Below, one piece after another: positions 16,636-24,417 of a stretch of 64,000 nucleotides of DNA. The translations under genes were made by a program, and so were the position numbers. Within the stretch, counting starts at the first letter, position 1. Each line of letters opens with the position of its first letter. This DNA is from Paenibacillus sp. Soil766 (lineage in GTDB: Bacteria; Bacillota; Bacilli; Paenibacillales; NBRC-103111), in assembly GCF_001428105.1 (NCBI RefSeq), contig NZ_LMSJ01000004.1, positions 114,520 through 178,519 on the forward strand, written 5' to 3'. The notes beneath the pieces were generated by a model that worked only from the letters and a program-made list of their open reading frames with translations, made no database searches and had not been told where the DNA came from.

Positions 16636-16736
16636 TACTGTGGCTGTACGCGAAGTGAATCGTTAACCTTAACGATTTTACCGAAGCCACTTCCTTTTTT
16701 AGAACTTTTGTCGATATTAGGGGGGATTGGAAACAT
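16635..16736 (-). CDS. 33-residue peptide ORF coupled to GNAT-like gene
   Basis: ATG at 16736 preceded by a perfect AGGAGG with an 8-nt spacer (16745-16750), 33 codons, TAA sharing one base with the next ATG. The peptide begins MFPIPPNIDKSSKK, is Lys/Ser/Gly-rich, has no Cys, no signal peptide and no membrane segment, and ends VNDSLRVQPQ. Given the RBS quality and the overlap, it is either a genuine small protein or a leader that delivers ribosomes to the GNAT gene. Its end faintly recalls short spore proteins of the GerPA/PF kind (GD.L.V.P), but that is not asserted. The peptide is not recognised. Confidence 0.65.
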   Translation of the reverse strand: MFPIPPNIDKSSKKGSGFGKIVKVNDSLRVQPQ

Positions 16737-16779
16737 ACGGATTGCCTCCTTTATGTCGTAATTTGTACTTCTTTTCCCA

Positions 16780-17295
16780 TTATATCCTAGTAAATTTCTT
16801 TAGGGTATCCCTGAGAATGTTAATTTTTTCACAAAAAACGACTTCTTTTCCGTAGGTGCCATCGCGTTCGAAGCGAGTGCTTGTAAATTTGGCGTAAAGT
16901 CGACATAGATAGTCGTTTTCAGCCAAAGCAGCAAGTCTGAACTCCTCGACCTGAGGATTTCCCTCCATAATCTCATGCACCATATATTGCAGCCCCTGGA
17001 TAAATAATCGTGACCCGCGATAAGCTTTATCAGCAATAGCTATGTCCACTAAGGCAATTTCCTTATCCTGAAATTCCTGCTCGGGGGTTCCGAAGTAATA
17101 GGCAACCATTCCGATTACACGGTTATTGTCATCCTTTGCAGTAATCAGGTTTCCCTGAGTTACGTAGGAATGAATGAGAATAACCATGTCTAACGTAGAA
17201 TATGAAGCATGCAGGTCGCGCTTTCGGGCTAACATGAATAGACTGGCCTTGGCGAAATCGTCATCACTGACACACTTTTGGTAGCTTATCTTCAT
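16780..17295 (-). CDS. GNAT-fold acetyltransferase-like protein
   Basis: 171 residues, paralogous to the protein at 16123-16635. Strands around VIGMVAYYFGTPE and EIALVDIAIADKAYRGSRLFIQGLQYMVHEI match the beta4/alpha3 region of GNAT enzymes, in which acetyl-CoA contacts would lie (KAYRGSRLF resembles the R-G-x-G/A motif). An AGAAAGGAGACG RBS precedes the ATG. It starts only 28 bp after the ABC-exporter stop on the same strand, so the ABC gene, this gene, the 33-codon ORF and the second GNAT-like gene look like one operon. The substrate is unknown. Confidence 0.75.
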   Translation of the reverse strand: MKISYQKCVSDDDFAKASLFMLARKRDLHASYSTLDMVILIHSYVTQGNLITAKDDNNRVIGMVAYYFGTPEQEFQDKEIALVDIAIADKAYRGSRLFIQGLQYMVHEIMEGNPQVEEFRLAALAENDYLCRLYAKFTSTRFERDGTYGKEVVFCEKINILRDTLKKFTRI

Positions 17296-17323
17296 GGTGC
17301 GTCTCCTTTCTGACTTCCAGTCA

Positions 17324-19478
17324 TCATCCGATTCTTTTCTGAAGTATTTGCTCTAATGATTGCCTAATTTGCGGGTGTTCGATCATTAAACGGTGGAAAG
17401 CTTCTTGTCTGACGGACAATAGCACCGAAGGTCCCATCGCCCTTACCGTAGCGTTGCGGGGGACATTGTGAAGCAAAGCAATTTCCCCGAAATGATCCCC
17501 ATCTTGCAGCACGGCGACCCGTCGATCCTCACCATCAGGCATACGCTTTATAATTTCAAATTTACCTCGGACTATTATGTAAAATTTGTTGCCCTCATCG
17601 CCCTCGCTCACAATATTCTCGCCTTCTTTACAGGTTTCGGTTGTAAACAACATAGCAATGTTCTTAAGCAGCAGAGGTGCAATGCCTTCAAAGAAGGGAA
17701 GCTTGGCAAGCCTGTCCATATCCACCGTGGCGTAGAGCCCGTCCTCGGATAGGTTAAATCCGAACTGCTTATCCCAGAGACTGCGGTATAAATTGTTCTT
17801 ATGTAATAACTCACGGTGGGTACCGGAATCCACAACTCGGCCGTCCTGGAAGACATGAATGCAGTCAGCGTTCATGACGGAGGACAAACGATGAGTCACG
17901 GATACAATCGTCTTCTCGGATTTAAGCCGAACAATGAGCTGATTGATGTCCGACTCCGTTGCTGGATCCAATGCGGATGTCACCTCATCGAGCAGCAGAA
18001 GATTCGGCTTCCTTAGGAGTGCTCTCGCAATCGATAAGCGTTGCCGTTCGCCGCCTGATAGCGACCCCCCTTCATGATGCACCTGTGTATCGTATCCGTC
18101 AGGCCAGCTTGCAATGACATCATGGATGTTTGCCTGCTTAGCCGCGTCAATCATTTCAGCTTCCGAAGCACCGCTATCCAGCAGCAAGTTATCCCGAATT
18201 GTCGTATTAAATAAGAAGGTATCCTGAGTAACGAGTGTGGACTGGCTTCGCAAAGAAGCTTCACTTAGGTTACGAATGTCGTAATCATTTATAGAGACAG
18301 AGCCATGCTTAGGATCATAAAAGCGAGATAGTAACTGCAATGCCGTGCTTTTACCAGAGCCACTGGGGCCAATGAAAGCTACATAGCTGCCAGCTGCAAT
18401 GTGCAAGCTTACATCTCGTAATTGTTCGGACCCCTCGTTATAACCGAAGGTCACATCATCCATCCGAATCGAGGAAAGAGAAGAAGGCAGTTCGAACGGA
18501 TGAGGAGCTTCAGGAACGTTGGGTTGTTGATCCAAAATTTCTTGAATGCGCCGAAAACTAGTATTAGAATCGATCAGGTTCGGGATGATGTACGCTAAAT
18601 TAGAGCCTGACTGTCCTACACTCAAGAATAAGGTGAAAAAGGCCATGAAGTCACCGATGGTCATCATGTCATGGAAGATCAAATAGCCGCCGAAGCCGAT
18701 CATAATCCCGTTCAAAATCAGAAGTGAAATAAGCGGGAGCCGCTCCATCATGGAACTAGTAAGTTGCAATTTCAAGCCAAAAGAAAAGAGCTCTTGCACC
18801 TGTTTACGGGCGAGTTCTTGAAATCTGGCTTGCAGATGCAAACTTTTAATCGTTTTGTGGCCCTTTACCATCTCATCAATCGTATTTGTGAAGCGTTCCT
18901 GGGCTTCTTTGTACTGAACATTAGCGGCTTCCGCGCGTCCTTGCAGGAGCCTTGGCCCGACAAACATCAGTGTGGAGCCGACAATCATGGCCAGTGTGAG
19001 CTTCCATTCGATCGAGAATAGTAAAATGAGTCCAAGCAGAACGCTTAAGGCTTCTTTCAGGAAAAATGGGAATGCAACGCGAACCACTCGTTCCACAGAT
19101 CCCATATCTGACGAGAATCGGGTGACAAGATCGCCAACTCGGTATTTTTGATGAAAGGGAAGCGATTGCCGCTGTAGATGTGTAAACAGCTCGATCCGTA
19201 GTTTCTGGATGATCTGGCCGCCGAGGTTTCCAAGTGCATATTCGCCACAAATACTTGCACAAATATTGAGAAACCCCGTGCAGAGTAGTATAGTCAGGAT
19301 GATTGCGAAGTTATGGAGATTTTTGGGAGTAAAAGCCTCGTCTACAAGATACTTTAAGCTTACTGGAGCAGCTACCGAATACCCTACTTCTACGAGGAGG
19401 CATAGTAAAAAAACGCCAGTTAGTCGCTTATAAGGACTCCAAAGTTTTAGTAAGGTTTTTAGGAAATGCAGGAATCAT
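17324..19478 (-). CDS. ABC exporter with C-terminal cyclic-nucleotide-binding domain (start region frameshifted)
   Basis: Half-size ABC exporter: a membrane domain of about six helices (VFLLCLLVEVGY ... LLILNGIMIGFGGYLIF), an NBD with Walker A GPSGSGKST, signature LSGGERQRLSIARALL and Walker B LLLLDEVTSALD, then about 150 residues forming a cNMP-binding domain with the phosphate-binding-cassette pattern FGEIALLHNVPRNATVRA. The first in-frame ATG is at 19105, inside the membrane domain, but the frame stays open to about 19474 and encodes the missing first helices. A well-placed ATG at 19478 (AAAGGTGGCG RBS) is out of frame by one base; removing one C near 19460 would join MIPAF to LKTLLKLWSPYK. 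Hence either an indel or a rare CTG start (19471). A promoter TTTACA-N17-TAATCT lies at 19527-19499. Confidence 0.85.
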
Positions 19479-19498
19479 CGCCACCTTTCAATAAAATA

Positions 19499-19527
19499 AG
19501 ATTACAGCACTTTTTTAAGGTTGTAAA
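19499..19527 (-). promoter_or_regulatory. Putative SigA promoter of ABC/GNAT operon
   Basis: On the minus strand TTTACA (19527-19522), 17-nt spacer, TAATCT (19504-19499), about 20 bp upstream of the ATG at 19478. Its position supports a translation start near 19478 rather than 19105. Confidence 0.5.
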
Positions 19528-19619
19528 CGACACGATTTGTCATAATATTTATGTACAAAGGAGATTACACGCATCCTTTCCAGAGAGAGATCAGCAATCT
19601 AATCCACGGTGGTGAAGCT

Positions 19620-20384
19620 ATGGAAAAGCCATACACAATCTACGAACAGCAAATGAAAGGCAAGCTTAAGCGTTGGGAAATCCGTTTGCAAAAGAAACCC
19701 AACCTGATCGAGCGCGCCTCCAAATCCGTGCAAAACCGCATCAATCAGGTGATACCCGAGAAGATCCACACTACAATCACGGCGACGGTGAAGGGGATTG
19801 TCCAAACAACCTTGTTCGGAATGAATTATATGCCTGCGACTGAGCCGCTGAAGGGCGTCTCCATGGCGGACCGCGATGCGAAAGCAGAGGAGCTGCTGTC
19901 GCTCTACAAAAAAATCGCCGCAGCCGAGGGTGCAGGAGCAGGGGCTGGGGGGATTTTGCTTGGCCTTGCCGATTTTCCGATTTTGATTGGGATTAAGCTG
20001 AAATTTCTATTTGAATTAGCACATATCTATGGGTATTCCACCAAGGATTACAGAGAAAGATTATTCATCTTGTATGTGTTTCAGTTGGCGTTCTCCAGTG
20101 CAAAGAAGAAGCCTGATCTGCTCCATACGATTAAGAATTGGCCTGCCATTTCGCAGACGTTCCCGCCTGCCGATGACTACATGAAGCAAGTGAATTGGTT
20201 GCAGCTGCAGCAGGAGTATCGGGATACGATTGATTTTCGTAAAATGCTTCAGCTCATCCCCGGCATTGGGGCTGTCGTTGGCGCTTGGGCTAATTTCGGC
20301 TTGCTCGAGGAGCTTGGCGTGGTAGGCATGAACTGCTATCGGATGCGCAATTTGCAAGACAAAGCTAGGAACGCCAGCGAGTAA
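19620..20384 (+). CDS. EcsC family protein
   Basis: 254-residue member of the EcsC family, proteins of unknown biochemical role often found near ABC exporters. Conserved features seen are a basic N-terminal helix region, the Gly/Ala-rich segment AAAEGAGAGAGGILLGLADFPILIGIKLKFLFELAHIYGY and a C-terminal LIPGIGAVVGAWANFGLLEELG. The start at 19620 (MEKPYTIYEQQMKG) is preferred because GGTGGTG precedes it; the upstream in-frame ATG at 19551 has no RBS. It is divergent from the ABC exporter operon (gap about 140 bp) and is closed by a terminator. Confidence 0.88.
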   Translation: MEKPYTIYEQQMKGKLKRWEIRLQKKPNLIERASKSVQNRINQVIPEKIHTTITATVKGIVQTTLFGMNYMPATEPLKGVSMADRDAKAEELLSLYKKIAAAEGAGAGAGGILLGLADFPILIGIKLKFLFELAHIYGYSTKDYRERLFILYVFQLAFSSAKKKPDLLHTIKNWPAISQTFPPADDYMKQVNWLQLQQEYRDTIDFRKMLQLIPGIGAVVGAWANFGLLEELGVVGMNCYRMRNLQDKARNASE

Positions 20385-20418
20385 TTGCACGATTTAACTT
20401 GTGTCCTCAACACAAACA

Positions 20419-20466
20419 AACCTGAACGACAGTCGGATTAATGTCCAACTATCGTTCAGGTTTTTC
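20419..20466. terminator. Terminator, probably bidirectional
   Basis: AACCTGAACGA.AGT pairs with ACT.TCGTTCAGGTT, followed by a T-run on the plus strand. It lies between the EcsC gene (plus) and the convergent GbsR-type gene (minus). Confidence 0.85.
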
Positions 20467-20479
20467 TTGTTGTGCTTAT

Positions 20480-21052
20480 TCATGATTCATCTGAGGGTAA
20501 GTCCTTGGGAACCAGCTTGAAAATATCCCCCGACTCGAACGAATCAATGAGCCGATCAAGCCATTTGTAATAATGAATAGCTGCATTTATTTTATCCAAA
20601 TCCTGTTTAAGAACAGCTTGTAAGGGGAGACTGTCAGGAAATTGTTCGTTCAGCTTCAGGAACTCATTTTTGGATTTGGTAAGCGCGAGCAGGTTAATTT
20701 CTAAAGCCTTTCGCCATTTGAGGCTAAAGAAATCAGCGAAGGTTTGGAACCAGTCAGATTCAACCTCATAGAGATCCTTACGGGAACCTTTTTCCCACAC
20801 TTTATTAACCATTTTCAAATCAACCAGTGTCCGCACTCCAGTGCTCATGCTGGTTTTGCTCATTTCCATAGCTTGTCCCATTTCGTCTAATGTCATCGGC
20901 TTGTCTTGAAATAAAAGTAAACCGTATAAATGACCGGTAGATTCACTAACGCTATATAAATCCATGTTATTTCCAATAGATTCAATGATTCGTTTCCGCG
21001 CCTTCTGTATGACGAGATCTTGTTCTAAGCTGATGCCGTCTATATGTTTCAT
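20480..21052 (-). CDS. GbsR/OpcR-type MarR-family transcriptional regulator
   Basis: 190-residue winged-helix regulator of the GbsR family (HTH region YGLLLFQDKPMTLDEMGQAMEMSKTSMSTGVRTLVDLKMVNKVW). In Bacillus, GbsR and OpcR repress glycine-betaine synthesis and the OpuB/OpuC osmolyte importers and respond to choline-type ligands. Here it is divergent from an OpuA-type importer operon, which makes local control of osmolyte uptake the natural inference. The C-terminal half (residues 110-190) is long and helical, as in GbsR. The RBS is weak (GAGGAGATA region before the ATG at 21052). Confidence 0.88.
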   Translation of the reverse strand: MKHIDGISLEQDLVIQKARKRIIESIGNNMDLYSVSESTGHLYGLLLFQDKPMTLDEMGQAMEMSKTSMSTGVRTLVDLKMVNKVWEKGSRKDLYEVESDWFQTFADFFSLKWRKALEINLLALTKSKNEFLKLNEQFPDSLPLQAVLKQDLDKINAAIHYYKWLDRLIDSFESGDIFKLVPKDLPSDES

Positions 21053-21156
21053 TATCTCCTCACCCTACCTTTAGGTTTACTTCGTTATTGTAAGAAACAA
21101 TTTTGAAAAAGTAAAGAAAAACACTTGCTAGGAACAGTATACTAAAAGCAGTGAAA

Positions 21157-21231
21157 GTTTGTACAGTTTTTTCTGTTTGAACTGTTTGTACAGAATTTAA
21201 GGTTGACACAAATGGTGATTATTCGTTAGAC
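21157..21231 (+). promoter_or_regulatory. opuAA: opuA promoter with repeated GTTTGTACAG elements
   Basis: TTGACA (21203-21208), 17-nt spacer, TTAGAC (21226-21231) gives a plausible SigA promoter. Just upstream, GTTTGTACAG occurs twice (21157-21166 and 21184-21193), 27 bp apart, with an intervening ACAG..CTGT dyad. These repeats are candidate binding sites for the divergent GbsR-type regulator. Confidence 0.55.
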
Positions 21232-21275
21232 TTGTTGAAGTGGACGACATGCAAACAGAAGAAAGGAGTGAGCAT

Positions 21276-22478
21276 ATGTCGGTTATTCAAGTTAATCAGG
21301 TGACGAAAATATTTGGTCCCGATCCAACATCTGTTCTTCCGTTGCTTTCTCAGAAACAATCGAAGGAAAAGATTTATAAGGATACGAAGCATACGGTAGG
21401 AGTCAATGAGGCTAGCTTCTCCGTTGAAGCTGGTGAAATATTTGTAATTATGGGGCTCTCAGGTAGTGGTAAATCAACATTGGTTCGACTTCTGAATCGG
21501 CTGATTGAACCAACGAGTGGAAGCATAACTATTCACGGTAAGGATATCGTTCGTGTGAATGATGAAGAGCTTCGACAGGTCAGACGAGAACAAATTTCGA
21601 TGGTATTTCAGAAGTTTGCCTTATTTCCTCATCGAACCGTCGCTGAGAATGTGGAATATGGGTTAGAGGTTCAGGGCTGGGATAAGAAGGAGAGACGTGC
21701 GAAAGCGCTGGATTCTTTGAATTTGGTAGGCTTACAGGCATGGGCAGACAGTAAGCCATCACAATTAAGCGGCGGTATGCAACAGCGTGTGGGTCTTGCG
21801 CGGGCTTTAGCTAATGATCCGGATATCCTGTTAATGGATGAGGCCTTCAGTGCATTAGACCCTCTTATTCGGAAGGATATGCAAGACGAGCTCGTAGAGC
21901 TGCAAGATAAAATGAAGAAGACCATCATATTCATCACGCATGATCTGGATGAGGCGCTTCGTATTGGAGATCGTATTGCGCTAATGAAAGACGGCGTGAT
22001 TGTTCAAATCGGCAAACCAGAAGAAATTATGATGAACCCAGCAAATGAGTATGTCGAAAGGTTTGTGGAGGATGTTGATCTATCCAAGGTACTTACCGCA
22101 TCAGCGGTTATGCGCCGACCGGAGACAATAGGACTGGATAGAGGACCGCGAGTTGCGCTTCAGCTCATGAGGCAAAGTGGGATATCTAATCTATTTATTG
22201 TAGACAAAGGCAAGAAGTTAATTGGTGTTATAACGGCGGAAGACGCTTCTGGTGCTGTTCGATATGAGAAGAGTCTAGAGGATATTGTGATTCGAGATAT
22301 ACCAATCGTCGGGCCCGATCAACTGCTGCATGAGTTATTTGAAGTTTGCAGCAATGCCAAGTATCCTGTGGCAGTCGTGGATAGTGATGGGAGAATTCAA
22401 GGTGTTATTGTCCGCGGTGATGTTCTGGGGGCGCTTGCAGGTAATGTGGTTGCAAGAGGGGAGTTGAATAACGGATGA
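21276..22478 (+). CDS. opuAA: Glycine betaine ABC transporter ATPase with CBS domains (OpuAA/ProV)
   Basis: ATPase of an osmoregulated betaine/proline-betaine importer. Start 21276 (MSVIQVNQVTKIFG) follows a perfect AAAGGAGTG; the GTG at 21240 is too far upstream. Walker A is GLSGSGKST, signature LSGGMQQR, Walker B ILLMDEAFSALD, switch FITHDLDEA. The N-terminal extension before the Walker A is typical of OpuAA/ProV. A tandem CBS pair follows at about residues 285-395 (VIMRRPETIGLDRGP..., IVGPDQLLHELFE...), which in OpuA senses ionic strength. It overlaps the permease gene by 4 bp. Confidence 0.95.
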   Translation: MSVIQVNQVTKIFGPDPTSVLPLLSQKQSKEKIYKDTKHTVGVNEASFSVEAGEIFVIMGLSGSGKSTLVRLLNRLIEPTSGSITIHGKDIVRVNDEELRQVRREQISMVFQKFALFPHRTVAENVEYGLEVQGWDKKERRAKALDSLNLVGLQAWADSKPSQLSGGMQQRVGLARALANDPDILLMDEAFSALDPLIRKDMQDELVELQDKMKKTIIFITHDLDEALRIGDRIALMKDGVIVQIGKPEEIMMNPANEYVERFVEDVDLSKVLTASAVMRRPETIGLDRGPRVALQLMRQSGISNLFIVDKGKKLIGVITAEDASGAVRYEKSLEDIVIRDIPIVGPDQLLHELFEVCSNAKYPVAVVDSDGRIQGVIVRGDVLGALAGNVVARGELNNG

Positions 22479-23305
22479 CCAAAGTTCCATTGGACGAATG
22501 GGTTGAAAAGATTGTTGATGGGTTAGGAGCTAACTTATCATGGCTCTTTGATTTTATGTCACTCCTCATAGAGGGAGTTGTGGATCTATTCTCTGCCGTG
22601 TTTCATTTCCCTCCTGCGCTGGTACTTATCGCTTTGATTGCGATTCTTGCTTATTATCTGGGCAAATGGCCTTTAGCACTATTCGCGGCCGTTGGATTAT
22701 TGTTAGTCGATAATCTTGGCTTGTGGGAGCATACGATGGACACGCTGGCACTGGTTATGACATCGGCAGTTATTTCTATTCTAATTGGTATTCCTTTAGG
22801 TGTCTGGTGTGCCCAAAGCGATCGAGCACGAGGGATCATCACACCTGCGCTTGATTTCATGCAAACCATGCCGGCTTTCGTGTATTTAATCCCTGCTGTC
22901 ACCTTTTTTGGACTGGGTGTGGTGCCTGGGGTTATTGCATCCGTTATTTTTGCTGTACCGCCGACGATTCGACTGACGAACCTGGGTATAAGGCAGGTTG
23001 CTGAAGATTTGGTTGAAGCAGCTGATGCTTTCGGCTCAACCCCTATGCAAAAATTAGTAAAGCTGCAATTCCCGTTAGCCATGCCGTCAATTATGGCTGG
23101 GATTAATCAAACGATTATGCTTGCGCTCTCGATGGTTGTTATTGCATCCATGATTGGGGCGCAGGGGGTAGGGGCTGATGTGTATAGGGCTGTTACTCAA
23201 ATCAAAATTGGTCAAGGCTTTGAAGCCGGATTGGCTATTGTTGTATTAGCTATTTTACTTGATCGCATCACACAATTATGGATGAAGAAGAAAAGGAGTG
23301 TTTAA
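22475..23305 (+). CDS. opuAB: Glycine betaine ABC transporter permease (OpuAB/ProW)
   Basis: Membrane subunit of the betaine importer. 276 residues with about seven membrane helices and the MetI-type coupling motif EAADAFGSTPMQKLVKLQFPLAMPSIMAGI. The start overlaps the ATPase stop (ATGA), so it is translationally coupled. The binding-protein gene follows after 2 bp, completing a three-gene opuA-like operon. Sequence features such as MQTMPAFVYLIPAVTFFGLG are typical of ProW/OpuAB. Confidence 0.95.
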   Translation: MTKVPLDEWVEKIVDGLGANLSWLFDFMSLLIEGVVDLFSAVFHFPPALVLIALIAILAYYLGKWPLALFAAVGLLLVDNLGLWEHTMDTLALVMTSAVISILIGIPLGVWCAQSDRARGIITPALDFMQTMPAFVYLIPAVTFFGLGVVPGVIASVIFAVPPTIRLTNLGIRQVAEDLVEAADAFGSTPMQKLVKLQFPLAMPSIMAGINQTIMLALSMVVIASMIGAQGVGADVYRAVTQIKIGQGFEAGLAIVVLAILLDRITQLWMKKKRSV

Positions 23306-23307
23306 AG

Positions 23308-24198
23308 ATGTTGAAGAAATCCGCTAAGACGTTAATGTTGGTTAGCTTGACCAGTCTACTTGTCGTGACAGGCTGTACGAAAGATAATGCTTCAGAATCT
23401 AGTGTAGGCAGCAGCGTGAATCACCAAATTATCGGTATTGATCCTGGTGCAGGATTAATGAAGCAAACGGATCAAGCGTTGAAAGACTATGAGCTTACCG
23501 ATTGGAAATTAGTTGAAGGCTCTAGCGCGGCCATGGCGGCAGCGTTAGATAAAGCGTATAAAGCGAAGGAACCGATCATCGTGACGGGGTGGACACCTCA
23601 TTGGATGTTCGCTAAGTATGATTTGAAATATCTGAATGATCCTAAGGGCGTATTTGGTAAGGATGAAGAGATTCATACGATTGCTCGCAAAGGTTTGAAA
23701 GAAGCAGCGGCGTCAGCATATGCAATGCTAGATCGATTTGAATGGACGCCGGAGGATATGGCTGTGGTCATGTCAGCTGTGGTTGACGGTAAGAAGCCCG
23801 AAGAAGCAGCGGCAGATTGGGTTGCGGGCCATGCAAGTAAAGTGGATACTTGGGTGAAAGATCTTACGCCAGAACAAGGTAAGAAGTTGAAATTAGCTTA
23901 TGTGGCTTGGGATTCGGAGATTGCTAGCACGAATGTCGTGAAAATAGTATTGGAAACGAAGCTCGGATATAAGGTAGAAATGCTGCAAGTTGAAGCCGGA
24001 CCGATGTGGGCTGGACTTGCCGATGGAAGTGCTGATGCGATTGTGGCTGCATGGCTTCCGACGACACATAAGGATTATTTCGAGAAGTATGCCGCTAAAC
24101 TAGAAGATCTTGGTGCAAACTTAAAAGGGACCAAACTGGGTCTCGTTGTACCTGCCTATATGACAATTGGTTCTATTGAAGATTTGAAAACGAAATAG
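23308..24198 (+). CDS. opuAC: Glycine betaine-binding lipoprotein (OpuAC)
   Basis: Extracellular substrate-binding lipoprotein of the betaine importer. Start 23308 behind AAAGGAGTG gives a signal peptide with lipobox VVTGC; the longer frame from 23278 overlaps the permease. Mature-protein motifs typical of OpuAC/ProX: IIGIDPGAGLM, VTGWTPHWMFAKYDLKYL (the Trp residues of the betaine cage) and YVAWDSEIASTNVVKIVLE. 296 residues, normal length. Followed by a terminator at 24214. Confidence 0.95.
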   Translation: MLKKSAKTLMLVSLTSLLVVTGCTKDNASESSVGSSVNHQIIGIDPGAGLMKQTDQALKDYELTDWKLVEGSSAAMAAALDKAYKAKEPIIVTGWTPHWMFAKYDLKYLNDPKGVFGKDEEIHTIARKGLKEAAASAYAMLDRFEWTPEDMAVVMSAVVDGKKPEEAAADWVAGHASKVDTWVKDLTPEQGKKLKLAYVAWDSEIASTNVVKIVLETKLGYKVEMLQVEAGPMWAGLADGSADAIVAAWLPTTHKDYFEKYAAKLEDLGANLKGTKLGLVVPAYMTIGSIEDLKTK

Positions 24199-24213
24199 CC
24201 CAAATAGTAGAGA

Positions 24214-24247
24214 GAAGTCTATCGATAATCCTATCGGTAGGCTTTTC
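24214..24247 (+). terminator. Terminator of opuA operon
   Basis: AGTCTATCGATA/TATCGGTAGGCT imperfect stem with G-U pairs, followed by TTTT, just after the opuAC stop. Confidence 0.75.
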
Positions 24248-24356
24248 GTAGTAGAGAGGGGTACAATCTCGGATAATTAGGTCATTTGGAAGTGATATTT
24301 GCAAAACACACGCATACACTATTAGAGAGTCGGTTATCGGCTCACTTCGTGAAGAT

Positions 24357-24398
24357 TTGTGATTATTTTCACAAGTATATATGTGATTAATTTCACAA
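24357..24398 (+). promoter_or_regulatory. Two Rex-type operators upstream of ndh
   Basis: TTGTGATTATTTTCACAA (24357-24374) and ATGTGATTAATTTCACAA (24381-24398), each an 18-bp dyad fitting the Rex consensus TTGTGAA-N4-TTCACAA, 24 bp centre to centre, directly before the RBS of the NADH dehydrogenase gene. In Bacillus, Rex senses NADH/NAD and represses ndh, forming a feedback loop. The match of sites and target makes this assignment strong. Confidence 0.8.
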
Positions 24399-24417
24399 CC
24401 AGAGGAGTGTTGAGGCA

